A DNA stretch of 64,000 bases from Bacteroidaceae bacterium. Its GTDB lineage: Bacteria; Bacteroidota; Bacteroidia; Bacteroidales; Bacteroidaceae. The notes below the pieces were generated by a model. The model was given only the letters and a program-made list of their open reading frames with translations. It was not told where the DNA came from and searched no databases. How positions within the stretch are numbered: position 1 is the stretch's first letter; each line of letters begins with the position of its first letter. Below, piece by piece: positions 32,267 through 42,034 of the stretch. The position numbers and the translations under genes were made by a program. The DNA is taken from assembly GCA_017428785.1 (NCBI GenBank), contig JAFRQD010000060.1, positions 48,915 to 112,914 on the forward strand. The letters run 5' to 3'.

Positions 32267-35200
32267 ATGGACATATCCAAGTTTTTGGTAAAGATATTCG
32301 GCGACAAGAAAAGCCGCGATTTGAAAGCCTACCGTCCTCTGGTAGAGGCTGTGCTTAAGGTATATCCCGAGATTCAGGCGCTCTCGAACGACGAACTTCG
32401 CGAACGCTCTAAGGCAATAAGGCAACGCATACAGGACTCCGTAGCAGACTTGCGTCAGCAGATACAAACCCTGAAGGACAAGATTCCTGCTACAGACATA
32501 CAAGACCGTGCGCCCATCTTTGCGCAGATCGACAAACTGGAGAAGGATGTGCTCGAGACCTTCGAGAAGGCTCTCGACAAGGAACGCGCTGAGGTCTTCG
32601 CTATCGTCAAGCGTACTGCAGAGCTTCTCGCAACAAACGAGACAGTGGAAGTCACGGCAAACGACTTCGACCGCGACCTCGCAGCAAAGCACGACTTTGT
32701 GGACATCGAAGGCGACAAGGCCATCTACCACAACCATTGGGTGGCAGGCGGCAACGACCTGAAGTGGGACATGATACACTTCGACGTGCAGCTCTTCGGC
32801 GGCACCGTGCTGCATCAGGGCAAGATAGCCGAGATGTTCACAGGTGAAGGTAAGACGCTTACCGCCACACTCCCTGTCTTCCTGAATGCGCTGACAGGCA
32901 ACGGCGTGCATGTCGTCACCGTCAACGACTATCTGGCAAAGCGCGACTCGGAGTGGATGGGACCTATCTATATGTTCCACGGCCTGAGTGTTGACTGCAT
33001 CGACAAGCATCAGCCCAATAGCGAGGAACGTCGCAAGGCTTACCTCGCCGACATTACTTTCGGCACAAACAACGAGTTCGGCTTCGACTACCTGCGTGAC
33101 AACATGGCGCAAGACCCGAAGGATCTCGTGCAACGCTCCCACAACTACGCCATCGTCGACGAGGTGGACTCTGTTCTTATCGATGATGCCCGTACGCCGC
33201 TCATCATTTCCGGCCCCGTGCCTAAAGGCGACGACCAGCAGTTCGAGCAGTATCAGCCTCTGGTGGAGCGTCTCGTGGGTGTGCAGAGGCAACTCGCCAC
33301 ACAATATCTTGCAGAAGCAAAGAAGATGATTACGGAAGGCACAGAAGCCAATGACAAGCAGAAGACAGCTGAAGGCTTCCTTGCCCTCTTCCGCAGCCAC
33401 AAGGCTCTGCCTAAGAACAAGCCCCTCATCAAGTTCCTCTCCGAGCCAGGCATCAAGGCAGGCATGCTCTCCACCGAGGAGATTTACATGGAGAACAACA
33501 ACCGCCGTATGCACGAAGCCACCGACCCGCTCTACTTCGTGGTCGATGAGAAGATGAACAGCGTAGACCTGACCGATAAGGGTAACGACTGGCTGGCTTC
33601 GCAAGTGAACGACCCCGACCTCTTCGTCCTGCCCGACATTGCCACCGTCCTCTCACAGATTGACCACTCTGGCAAGACAGACGAGGAGAAGATTGAGGAG
33701 AAGGACCGCATCTTCAATGATTACGCAACAAAGAGCGAACGCGTTCACACCATCCAGCAACTGCTGAAGGCTTACACGATGTTCAACCTCAACGACGAAT
33801 ACGTCATACAAGACGGCGAAGTCAAGATTGTGGATGAGCAGACAGGCCGTATCATGGAAGGTCGCCGTTGGAGCGACGGCCTGCATCAGGCAGTCGAGGC
33901 AAAGGAACACGTCCAGGTGCAGGCTGCTACACAGACCTACGCCACCATCACCCTGCAGAACTACTTCCGCATGTACCACAAGCTGGCGGGTATGACGGGT
34001 ACTGCCGTCACCGAAGCAGGCGAGTTCTGGGACATCTACAAGCTCGATGTGGTAGAGGTGCCGACCAATCGTCCCGTGGTTCGTACCGACATGAACGACC
34101 GCGTCTATCGCACGCAACGAGAGAAGTACAAGGCCGTCATCGAGGAAGTCGAGCTGATGCGCACCAGCGGTCGCCCCGTGCTGGTTGGTACGACAAGCGT
34201 CGAAATTTCCGAGATGCTCTCCAAGATGCTGCAGATGCGTAAGATACCTCATCAGGTATTGAACGCAAAGCTGCACCAGAAGGAGGCCGACATCGTGGCA
34301 TTGGCAGGTCAGAGCGCCATGGGAACCGTCTTTGTGGCGACCGACGGACGAGCCTTCAGCGAGAAGAGCACAGCCATAAATTATCAGACACGCATCGAGG
34401 CAGAAGCTGCCAAGAAAGAAAAGCGCGAGCCTCGCGAAGCTCTCGAACTCCTAAAGAGCGAAGAGCGTTTGCTTGGCACCGTGACCATCGCCACCAACAT
34501 GGCAGGTCGTGGTACGGATATCAAGCTCTCGCCAGAGGTGAAGGAAGCAGGCGGCCTTGCCATCGTCGGCACAGAACGCCATGAGAGCCGCCGCGTAGAC
34601 CGTCAGTTGCGCGGACGTTCCGGTCGTCAAGGCGATCCGGGCAGCAGCGTCTTCTTCGTCAGCATCGAGGACAAGCTGATGCGTCTCTTCGCCAGCGAGC
34701 GAATTGCCAAGGTGATGGACAGCCTCGGCTTCAAGGATGGCGAGATGATTGAGCACAGCATGATTACCCGCAGCATCGAGAACGCACAGAAGAAGGTCGA
34801 GGAGAACCACTTCGGCATCCGTAAGAACCTGCTGGAGTATGATGATGTAATGAACAAACAGCGCACAGTCATCTACGAGAAGCGTCGTCATGCACTCATC
34901 GGTGAGCGCCTAGGCATGGACATCAGCAACATGATATGGGACCGCGTCTGCAACATCCTTGAGAACAACGACTACGAAGGTTGCCGCATGCGCTTCCTCG
35001 AAATCATGGCAATGGAAGTGCCCTTTACTGCCGAGCAGTTTGAGAGCATGAAGCTCGACGATGTGGCTGAGCTTGCCTACCAGAAGGTGCTCGAGCGCTT
35101 CCAGCAGAAGCAGGAAATCATGATGCACAATGCCAACAAGGTAGTGACGGCCATCTATGAGAGTCCGCAGGGCAGCATGTATGAGAACCTCATGGTACCC

Positions 35201-35731
35201 ATCATCGCAGGCAATCGCCAATACAACATCCCGTCGAACCTGAAGGAAGCCTACGAGAGCCAGTCGCGCTCAGTAGTGACGGCTTTCCACAAGGCCATCA
35301 TCCTGCACATCATCGACGATGCTTGGAAGGAGAACCTGCGACTCCTTGATGAGTTGAAGCACAGCGTACACAACGCCAGCTATGAGCAGAAAGACCCCTT
35401 GCTTATCTTCAAGCTGGAGAGCGCAAAGCTGTTCGACGACATGATCAACCAGATAAACGACCGCACCGTAGGCATCATCATGCGTGCCATGATACCTGAA
35501 CTGCAGATTCAGAGCGCACCTCAGCAGGAGATGCCTCGCCGCGAGCAACCTCGTCTGCAGGAGTCTCGCGGAGAACTTACCGACGCCGGTATGCAGCAGG
35601 CTGCAGCTCGTGACACTCGCGACCGCCAGCCCGTGCAGCCCATCCGTCGCGAGAACTTGCCCGGTCGCAACGACCCATGTCCTTGTGGCAGTGGCAAGAA
35701 GTTCAAGCAGTGTCACGGAAAGAACCTCTAA
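32267..35731 (+). CDS. secA: Preprotein translocase ATPase SecA
   Basis: Motor ATPase that drives proteins through SecYEG. It has 1154 residues, longer than the ~900 of E. coli, as usual for Bacteroidota. Walker A MFTGEGKT, then [29 protein letters not shown] and [12 protein letters not shown] are present. It ends with the zinc-binding SEC-C motif [15 protein letters not shown], preceded by an Arg/Gln/Pro-rich linker. It sits 47 bp after the PafA-like gene; the leader is AT-rich. Confidence 0.97.
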   Translation: MDISKFLVKIFGDKKSRDLKAYRPLVEAVLKVYPEIQALSNDELRERSKAIRQRIQDSVADLRQQIQTLKDKIPATDIQDRAPIFAQIDKLEKDVLETFEKALDKERAEVFAIVKRTAELLATNETVEVTANDFDRDLAAKHDFVDIEGDKAIYHNHWVAGGNDLKWDMIHFDVQLFGGTVLHQGKIAEMFTGEGKTLTATLPVFLNALTGNGVHVVTVNDYLAKRDSEWMGPIYMFHGLSVDCIDKHQPNSEERRKAYLADITFGTNNEFGFDYLRDNMAQDPKDLVQRSHNYAIVDEVDSVLIDDARTPLIISGPVPKGDDQQFEQYQPLVERLVGVQRQLATQYLAEAKKMITEGTEANDKQKTAEGFLALFRSHKALPKNKPLIKFLSEPGIKAGMLSTEEIYMENNNRRMHEATDPLYFVVDEKMNSVDLTDKGNDWLASQVNDPDLFVLPDIATVLSQIDHSGKTDEEKIEEKDRIFNDYATKSERVHTIQQLLKAYTMFNLNDEYVIQDGEVKIVDEQTGRIMEGRRWSDGLHQAVEAKEHVQVQAATQTYATITLQNYFRMYHKLAGMTGTAVTEAGEFWDIYKLDVVEVPTNRPVVRTDMNDRVYRTQREKYKAVIEEVELMRTSGRPVLVGTTSVEISEMLSKMLQMRKIPHQVLNAKLHQKEADIVALAGQSAMGTVFVATDGRAFSEKSTAINYQTRIEAEAAKKEKREPREALELLKSEERLLGTVTIATNMAGRGTDIKLSPEVKEAGGLAIVGTERHESRRVDRQLRGRSGRQGDPGSSVFFVSIEDKLMRLFASERIAKVMDSLGFKDGEMIEHSMITRSIENAQKKVEENHFGIRKNLLEYDDVMNKQRTVIYEKRRHALIGERLGMDISNMIWDRVCNILENNDYEGCRMRFLEIMAMEVPFTAEQFESMKLDDVAELAYQKVLERFQQKQEIMMHNANKVVTAIYESPQGSMYENLMVPIIAGNRQYNIPSNLKEAYESQSRSVVTAFHKAIILHIIDDAWKENLRLLDELKHSVHNASYEQKDPLLIFKLESAKLFDDMINQINDRTVGIIMRAMIPELQIQSAPQQEMPRREQPRLQESRGELTDAGMQQAAARDTRDRQPVQPIRRENLPGRNDPCPCGSGKKFKQCHGKNL

Positions 35732-35772
35732 ATAATCTATAGGAACTATAGGAACTATAAAAAACCTATCCC

Positions 35773-36213
35773 ATGGAAGCAAGCAAACAGACAATCCAGC
35801 AGATTGAGCGCACCCTGCGCAAAGTCATCGCCAAGTTTCCGCCTGAAGCAGAGCCTGTCATGACAGACATCCACCTCTTGGTGAGCAACTACACAGGCGA
35901 GATACGCACTTACAACGACGATGACGAAGAGCTTGACCGCTGCGTCGTAGAAGAATGGATAAAGAGTTCCGACGAGGAGTTCTACGAGGACATCGTGCCC
36001 ATCCTGCGCCGCAGCATCGAGGACCTGCGTCCAAGCATTGAGCAGATGAGCATCATGCAGCCTTTCAGTTTCGTCCTAATTGATGAGGACCACGAAACGC
36101 TGCAGGACTTGGTCATCATCGACAGCGAGGAAACAGTGATGCTCGACAGTACATTGCTCGACGGCCTTGAGGACGACCTTGATGCCTTCCTTAAGCAATT
36201 ATTAGAGGACTAA
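35773..36213 (+). CDS. Conserved hypothetical acidic protein
   Basis: A 146-residue soluble protein, not recognised as a named family. It is highly acidic, with predicted helix/strand alternation; the middle part reads YNDDDEELDRCVVEEWIKSS and the end ELDRCV... to DLDAFLKQLLED. There is no signal peptide. It lies between secA and ppiD, 41 bp after secA, with repeats of GGAACTATA in the gap. A link to protein export is only suggested by position. Confidence 0.7.
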   Translation: MEASKQTIQQIERTLRKVIAKFPPEAEPVMTDIHLLVSNYTGEIRTYNDDDEELDRCVVEEWIKSSDEEFYEDIVPILRRSIEDLRPSIEQMSIMQPFSFVLIDEDHETLQDLVIIDSEETVMLDSTLLDGLEDDLDAFLKQLLED

Positions 36214-36314
36214 GTCCCTTATTTACCAGCACTGCTGCAGCGTCTGTGAAGCAAAAACGACACAAGAACGCAGATTTTCTTCATATAATTGGCTGTTATA
36301 TGAAAAAAAATGCG

Positions 36315-36322
36315 TACCTTTG
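36315..36322 (+). promoter_or_regulatory. Bacteroidota -7 promoter element for ppiD
   Basis: TACCTTTG, 44 bp before the start codon, in an AT-rich leader. Confidence 0.65.
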
Positions 36323-36366
36323 TGCGCTTTTTAAGTCAATAATAATAAACAAAACATAAAAAACAA

Positions 36367-38520
36367 ATGGCAACATTACAAAAAATCCGCAACAGAGGCA
36401 AGATTCTTATCTTTACAGTCGGCCTTGCTCTGTTTGCCTTCATTGCCGAGGAGTTCGTGCGCTCACTCTCCTACACACAGACTGAGCGTCACCAGCGTGT
36501 CGGCAAAATCGACGGAGAGAAGATTAACGTACAGGAGTTCAACGCACAGGTCGAGGAGTACACCGATGTCGTGAAGTTCACGCAGGGTGTCAACACCTTG
36601 TCCGACGACCAGCTTTCCATGTTCCGCGACCAGGTATGGCAGACGCTTGTCAACGACAAGATTATGCAGCGCGAGTGCGACAAGCTCGGCATCACTGTTA
36701 CCGACGCTGAGATGCAAGACATCATCAACAACGGACGCAACCCGATGCTCGCACAGACTCCTTTCCGTACTCAGCAGGGTACATTCGACGTGAATGCCCT
36801 CAAGCAGTTCCTCAACCAGTACAATGAGGTTATGACCAATCCTCAGCTCAGCAGCGAAGTAAAGGAGCAGTATGAACAGATGAACAACTACTGGAAGTTC
36901 ATCGAGAAGACCATTCGTCGCCAGACTCTGAACAACAAGTATCAGTCTCTGCTCAACGGTTTGATGGTCAGCAACCCGGTGTCTGCACAGGCCAGCTTCG
37001 ACGGCCGCACCAAGGAGAGCGACATCTACATGGCTGCACTGCCCTTTAGCAGCATCAAGGACGACGACGTGAAGATCGAAGACAGCGAGCTCAAGGCTAA
37101 GTATGAGGAGCTCAAGGAGATGTTCCGCAGCGACGAGGAAACACGCGACATCAAGTACATCGACATCAACGTCAAAGCCAGCGACGCCGACAAGGCTAAC
37201 CTCCAGAAGGAGATGGAAGGCTTTGCACAGGCTCTTGCTGAGGGCGCAGACCCTGCCAAGACCGTCCGCGAGGCTGCAAGCCAGGTTCCCTACAGCGTGC
37301 TGCCTATCAGCGCCAAGTCCCTGCCTCACGACATTGCCGAGAAGCTCGATTCTTTGAGCGTTGGCGATCAGGTAGGTCCTTTCGTTCATGAGCACGACAA
37401 CACAATCAACATCGTTCGCCTCATTGAGAAGGTTAATCTGCCCGACTCCATTGAGATTCGTCAGATTGCAGCTCCCGGCAACGATATGGCTGCCATCGAG
37501 AAGACGGCAGACAGCATCATGAATGCTCTTGCAGCAGGCGCAAACTTCGACACCATTGCCAAGAAGTACGACCAGCCCGCCACAAAGACATGGATTACGA
37601 GCAACCAGTATGAACGTCAGGCCATCGATGAGAACAACCGCAAATTCCTGAGCACCATCAGCACTGCAGCTGTGGGCAGCTACAACAAGATTGTGCTCGA
37701 CGGACAAGGCGCCATCATCGCTCAGGTTACCGACCGCCGCAACATCATTACCAAGTACAATGTAGCTGTTATCAAGCGTGCCATCGACTTCAGCAAGGAC
37801 ACTTACGGCAAGGCATACAATGACTTCAGCAGCTTCCTGGCAGGCAACCCCAAGGCCGAGGACATCGAGGCTAATGCTGCACAGGCTGGCTATACCCTTC
37901 AGACTCGCAACAATGTGAGAAGCACTGAGCACAATGTTGTTAACGTACGCAGCACGCGCGAGGCTCTGCGCTGGATCTTCGACGAGAAGACTAAGGTTGG
38001 CGACGTGTCTCCCCTCTATGAGTGCGGCGAGAACGACCATCTGCTTGTCCTCACACTGGCAGGCATCCACAAGAAAGGCTATCTGCCTTGGGATGACGAA
38101 CAAATCCGCACTTTCCTGACCAGCGAGGTAATGAAGGACAAGAAGGCTGCCATCCTGATGGAGAAGATGAAGAGCGTGAAGAGCGTGGCTGACGTAGCCA
38201 AGATGGAAGGCGCAGTCACCGACACCATCAAGCACATCACCTTCACCGGCAATGCCTTCGTATCGAAGATTGGTGCAAGCGAGCCTGCATTGAGCGGTTC
38301 CGTAAGCAAGGCCAAGAAGGGCGAGTTCAAGTCTGGCGTAAAGGGCAAGTCTGCCGTCTATGCTTATCAGGTGCTCGAACAGACCAAGACCGACGCCAAG
38401 TTCGACAAGAAGGAGGAAGAGCAGAAGCTGCAGCAGACAATTGGTCGCAGCCTCGGCAACTTCAGTGGCGAACTCCTGCAAAAGGCCGACATAACCGACA
38501 AGCGTTACATCTTCTTCTAA
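36367..38520 (+). CDS. ppiD: SurA/PpiD-type peptidylprolyl isomerase
   Basis: A 717-residue inner-membrane anchored periplasmic folding factor. One membrane segment lies near residues 14-32 (ILIFTVGLALFAFIAEEF). The SurA-like N-terminal chaperone part contains GKIDGEKINVQEFNAQVEEY and ITVTDAEMQDIINNGRNP, and a parvulin-like stretch lies in the middle (LSVGDQVGPFVHEHDNTINI). It likely helps outer membrane proteins fold after SecYEG export. It has its own promoter and ends at a strong terminator. Confidence 0.88.
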   Translation: MATLQKIRNRGKILIFTVGLALFAFIAEEFVRSLSYTQTERHQRVGKIDGEKINVQEFNAQVEEYTDVVKFTQGVNTLSDDQLSMFRDQVWQTLVNDKIMQRECDKLGITVTDAEMQDIINNGRNPMLAQTPFRTQQGTFDVNALKQFLNQYNEVMTNPQLSSEVKEQYEQMNNYWKFIEKTIRRQTLNNKYQSLLNGLMVSNPVSAQASFDGRTKESDIYMAALPFSSIKDDDVKIEDSELKAKYEELKEMFRSDEETRDIKYIDINVKASDADKANLQKEMEGFAQALAEGADPAKTVREAASQVPYSVLPISAKSLPHDIAEKLDSLSVGDQVGPFVHEHDNTINIVRLIEKVNLPDSIEIRQIAAPGNDMAAIEKTADSIMNALAAGANFDTIAKKYDQPATKTWITSNQYERQAIDENNRKFLSTISTAAVGSYNKIVLDGQGAIIAQVTDRRNIITKYNVAVIKRAIDFSKDTYGKAYNDFSSFLAGNPKAEDIEANAAQAGYTLQTRNNVRSTEHNVVNVRSTREALRWIFDEKTKVGDVSPLYECGENDHLLVLTLAGIHKKGYLPWDDEQIRTFLTSEVMKDKKAAILMEKMKSVKSVADVAKMEGAVTDTIKHITFTGNAFVSKIGASEPALSGSVSKAKKGEFKSGVKGKSAVYAYQVLEQTKTDAKFDKKEEEQKLQQTIGRSLGNFSGELLQKADITDKRYIFF

Positions 38521-38540
38521 AAAGAAGCCGACATAAAAGC

Positions 38541-38580
38541 AATAGCCCCTTGCACCAAACCTGCAAGGGGCTATTCTTTT
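38541..38580 (+). terminator. Strong rho-independent terminator after ppiD
   Basis: AATAGCCCCTTGCA pairs perfectly with TGCAAGGGGCTATT around a 7-base loop, followed by CTTTT. Confidence 0.92.
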
Positions 38581-38665
38581 ATATTGCTGTCCGGAAAAAG
38601 CACCGGACTCTGCCTGCACCTGCATAAAATATCATGAGGTTATCTCTACTTTAATAAAAAATGTG

Positions 38666-38673
38666 TAACTTTG
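38666..38673 (+). promoter_or_regulatory. Bacteroidota -7 promoter element for the GH39-like gene
   Basis: TAACTTTG, 36 bp before the chosen start at 38710. Confidence 0.65.
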
Positions 38674-38709
38674 CAGGCACATAGACTATGTTCCAAACAT
38701 TATAACATC

Positions 38710-41700
38710 ATGAAAACAAACAAACCAAAGAAAGTCTGCCTGACGATTCTTTTCCTACTGGCAGCAATCAGCCCTGCTCTGGCCATCAGCGACGATGCCT
38801 TCATAGACTGGGACTCGCCTATTGTAGAGGCGGGTCGAACGGGCTGCGTCTATCCCATCAAATACACGAAGACCGCCCCCTCTGCATCGGGCGAATGGCA
38901 GCAACTGAGCTTCGACGACAGCAGTTGGAGCGAAGGCTTCGGGCCAATTGCCAATACAGGGTTCGGCGGAACGCTCGGCACGACGTTCGACGACGTGAAC
39001 GACGGCGAGTACAATGTCTGGTTTCGAAGAACATTTACATTGGACGAGTCCTACTACGACAAGGACGTCTGGCTTGCTTGCGGGCATGACGACGAGGGTG
39101 CCATCTACATCGACGGCAAGCTCCTCGTCAGTTGGGGAAACGTGTGGAACGCCACAGAATGCATCAAGCTCACGAAGGAGCAGACGCGCTATCTGACGAA
39201 AGGCAAGCATGTCTTCTCTGTTTGGGCGAAGAACAATGTCGGCGGTTTCTACTACGACTGCGGACTCTACGGGAAAGCTACCGTCGATTGGAACGTCCCC
39301 TACCTCGTCGGCGCTCGTTCCGGCGTGCAGTATGACATCCTCTACACGCGAACAAAGCCTACGGGCAACGCATGGACCACGCTCGACTTCAACGATTCGA
39401 AGTGGAAGACGGGCAAAGGCCCGATTGGCGACATCAGCGGCCCAGAGGGGACGGCACCCGTGGGACTCTTTTGCCAGACGAACGGCGGGACGTACAATGT
39501 CTGGTTTCGCAGGCACTTCACCTTGCAGGAAGACATCTCGAACCGCGAGGTATGGCTCTCCTGCGGACATGATGACGAGGGAGCCATCTACATCGACGGC
39601 GTGAAGATTACCGGATGGGGCAACGAGTGGGACTACGCTCATTTCCAAAAGCTCACGAACGAGCAGAAGGCTCTCCTCACAGCGGGCGAGCATGTGATGG
39701 CTGTCTGGGCAAAGAACAATTCGGGCGGTTACTACTTCGACTGCGGGCTCTACGGCATCGAGGGCGACGAGCCGCTGGACGAACCTGTGGCTGAAGTGTC
39801 GGCAGACTTCTCGAAGTGGGAGGAACATCCCCTCGTCAAGAAGTTCGGCGTGTACCAGACGCCATGGGTGAACAGCACAGAGCTCAGTCGCGACCTGCCC
39901 AAGCTGTCGCAGCTGGAGGCAAGGGCCATGCGCTACGAAATGTGCTGGGGCAATGACCACGCCTACGGCGAACCTTCCATCAGCGGCACTTCAAACAATT
40001 GGAGATACAACTTCCGCAACTACGACAAAATGTTCAAGAGTATGCGGAATAACACCGAGGCTCTCATCGTTTCGCAAGGCTATTGCCCCACCATCATCAA
40101 CGACGGCGACAACCGCAACGTGCCTGCCGACTGGAATGTGTGGGCTAAGATAAACCGCGACTGGGCGGAACACTGGAAAGAACTGAACCTCGGCAACCAA
40201 TACATAGAAGTGTGGAACGAGCCTGACTGCGGCACGATGTTCTTCCTCGGCACGAAGGAGGACTACTTCAACATCTACAAATATGCCGCTCCCGCCATCG
40301 CAGAGGGCAATCCCGACCTGAAGGTGGGCGGCCCTGTGTCGGCCCTCAACACATGGCACGATGCCTTCGGAGAGTTCGTCACAAAGGAGAACCTGCCCTG
40401 GGACTTCGTCTCGTGCCATGCCTACGGCACGCCCGGCTGGCAGTTCAGCACCATTCACAACGTCCTCAACAAGTATGGCCGCAAGGACACCGAGATAATA
40501 ATGACCGAGTTCGCTCCCTTCAGCACAGGCGCCCCCATCTGGAACGACGGACCCGTAGAGAAGGCTGAGCACGCCATGCGCTTCTTCAACGCCGTGCCTG
40601 AGTTCCTCAGCACCGTCGACCTCTCGCATGTCACCTGGGCGCAGTACATCGATGTGGTTGACGGAAACGGCAACACAAGCGTCGGCGGCGACAAGATGGG
40701 ACTGCTCGACGGCTCGACGGGAAAGCGCAAGGCCATCTTCAATGCCTTCAAGCTCTATGGCTGGATGCCCCTCCAGCGTGCTGCTTTGAAGTCCGAGTCC
40801 TGCTTGCAAGGGCTGGCATCGAAGGACGACAACTGCGTCTGCGTCGTATTGTGGAACAACAGCACCCTCACCATGCCTTTCTCCCTTTCGCTCACCGACA
40901 TACCGTTCAGCAATGGCTACATCGAAGTCTATCGCATCGACGAGCAGCACAACAGTTGGTATGAGACACGACGCGACGACCTGAAGGCCGAGTACACTGC
41001 CGACATCGACATCCCCGAGGGAAAGCAGGAGCTGACAGGCATCGTGGGCAAACGCGGCGTTTGGTTCGTCCGAATCATGGCCGACAAAGAGAAGCCGTCC
41101 TTCGAGCCTGCCAAGACAGGACACGTCGTGCGCACCCATCATTACTACAACGACGGACGCGACAGCTCTTGCCCCTATGCCTACTTCGATGCAAAGACGT
41201 GGACGGCGTCGCTCTCCCTGAACCAAATGGCCAAGGGATGGGCAACGGTCGGCGTCACGGCAGAAAGCCTCCCCGATGCCCTTCATGTCGGCTCCGTCAT
41301 TTCCGATGGAATGCGTCCCCTCGGACGCAACGCTGCCCTTGCCGTACACATTGAGTACCAGACGACTGAGGGCTACACCAAGCACCTCGTCTATGCCTAC
41401 AACAGCATCGCATCGACGCGCAGCCAGTCTGCACCCTGGCAGACAAGCCCCATCACAAGCATCACGAAGATGGACGACTTCACCGACTTCGTCATTCCCC
41501 TGAAAGCAGAAGCGCCAGAGGGATGGACGGGACGCACCATCATCACCTTCGAGCTTTCGTGCCTCGGGAGCGGCGCAAAGGCAGACATCCAGCTGACGCC
41601 GAGCGACGGCGACGACGGGACTGGCATGAAGGCCCTCTCCAACCCTCCCTTAAAGGGAGAGGACGTCTTCGACCTAAGCGGCAGGAAAATCGCAAATCGT

Positions 41701-41757
41701 AAATTGGCTCGGGGCATCTTCGTCACGGAAGGCAAGAAGATACTGGAAACCTACTGA
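38710..41757 (+). CDS. Secreted GH39-like glycoside hydrolase with two N-terminal sugar-binding modules
   Basis: A 1015-residue exported enzyme. The signal peptide ends near SPALA. Two tandem beta-sandwich modules follow (about 33-187 and 195-349), clearly copies of each other: each has YNVWFRR, CGHDDEGAIYIDG and AVWAKNN-type sequence. The catalytic barrel has the acid/base E504 in VWNEPDCG and the likely nucleophile E600 in IIMTEFAPF, as in clan GH-A family 39. The C-terminus is a sorting-like domain (VFDLSGRKIANRKL, then GIFVTEGKKIL), preceded by a repeat-derived stretch. Substrate unknown. Confidence 0.75.
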   Translation: MKTNKPKKVCLTILFLLAAISPALAISDDAFIDWDSPIVEAGRTGCVYPIKYTKTAPSASGEWQQLSFDDSSWSEGFGPIANTGFGGTLGTTFDDVNDGEYNVWFRRTFTLDESYYDKDVWLACGHDDEGAIYIDGKLLVSWGNVWNATECIKLTKEQTRYLTKGKHVFSVWAKNNVGGFYYDCGLYGKATVDWNVPYLVGARSGVQYDILYTRTKPTGNAWTTLDFNDSKWKTGKGPIGDISGPEGTAPVGLFCQTNGGTYNVWFRRHFTLQEDISNREVWLSCGHDDEGAIYIDGVKITGWGNEWDYAHFQKLTNEQKALLTAGEHVMAVWAKNNSGGYYFDCGLYGIEGDEPLDEPVAEVSADFSKWEEHPLVKKFGVYQTPWVNSTELSRDLPKLSQLEARAMRYEMCWGNDHAYGEPSISGTSNNWRYNFRNYDKMFKSMRNNTEALIVSQGYCPTIINDGDNRNVPADWNVWAKINRDWAEHWKELNLGNQYIEVWNEPDCGTMFFLGTKEDYFNIYKYAAPAIAEGNPDLKVGGPVSALNTWHDAFGEFVTKENLPWDFVSCHAYGTPGWQFSTIHNVLNKYGRKDTEIIMTEFAPFSTGAPIWNDGPVEKAEHAMRFFNAVPEFLSTVDLSHVTWAQYIDVVDGNGNTSVGGDKMGLLDGSTGKRKAIFNAFKLYGWMPLQRAALKSESCLQGLASKDDNCVCVVLWNNSTLTMPFSLSLTDIPFSNGYIEVYRIDEQHNSWYETRRDDLKAEYTADIDIPEGKQELTGIVGKRGVWFVRIMADKEKPSFEPAKTGHVVRTHHYYNDGRDSSCPYAYFDAKTWTASLSLNQMAKGWATVGVTAESLPDALHVGSVISDGMRPLGRNAALAVHIEYQTTEGYTKHLVYAYNSIASTRSQSAPWQTSPITSITKMDDFTDFVIPLKAEAPEGWTGRTIITFELSCLGSGAKADIQLTPSDGDDGTGMKALSNPPLKGEDVFDLSGRKIANRKLARGIFVTEGKKILETY
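41641..41662. repeat. C/G-rich palindrome inside the GH39-like gene
   Basis: AACCCTCCCTTAAAGGGAGA. It codes for NPPLKGE in the linker before the C-terminal domain. The ProA insert contains a similar SPFKGELEGV-type translation. Confidence 0.55.
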
Positions 41758-41760
41758 TTG

Positions 41761-41815
41761 AGGTCCCTTAGTTGTTACCCCACCCCTAGCCCTCTCCTCC
41801 TTAAAGAGAGAGGGA
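41761..41815. repeat. C/G-rich palindromic element after the GH39-like gene
   Basis: CCCCACCCCTAGCCCTCTCC followed by TCCTTAAAGAGAGAGGGAGC. Confidence 0.55.
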
Positions 41816-41865
41816 GCTCAGAATGCCGATGAACAGGGGCTTTCAGATGGGTGCCTGCGACGCCC

Positions 41866-41963
41866 CAAAACGCCGCGTGCGGCGATGGCAAATTCCGCGT
41901 GCGGCGATGGCAATCCCCGCGTGCGGCGATGACCATTTCCGCAGGCGGCGTTTTCAACCCCTC
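41866..41963. repeat. GC-rich 22-bp unit array, copy F
   Basis: CAAAACGCCGCGTGCGGCGA, then three more units CCGCGTGCGG or CCGCAGGCGG spaced 22 bp apart, ending GGCGTTTTCAACCCCT. Read on the minus strand it has the same start (AGGGGTTGAAAACGCC) as other copies. It lies between convergent genes. Confidence 0.88.
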
Positions 41964-41984
41964 TCAGCAGCAAGAAAAATGCAA

Positions 41985-42016
41985 CAAAAAAGGCAGCCCG
42001 TCACTGAGCTGCCTTT
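41985..42016. terminator. Bidirectional terminator between convergent genes
   Basis: AAGGCAGC and GCTGCCTT arms around CCGTCACTGA, with A-run before and T-run after, so it can end transcripts from both sides. Confidence 0.8.
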
Positions 42017-42034
42017 TGGTTTATGACCGTCACT

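Noticed and set aside
36463-38625. A 720-residue open frame on the minus strand
   Set aside because: Antisense to ppiD and extends through its terminator; no family features.
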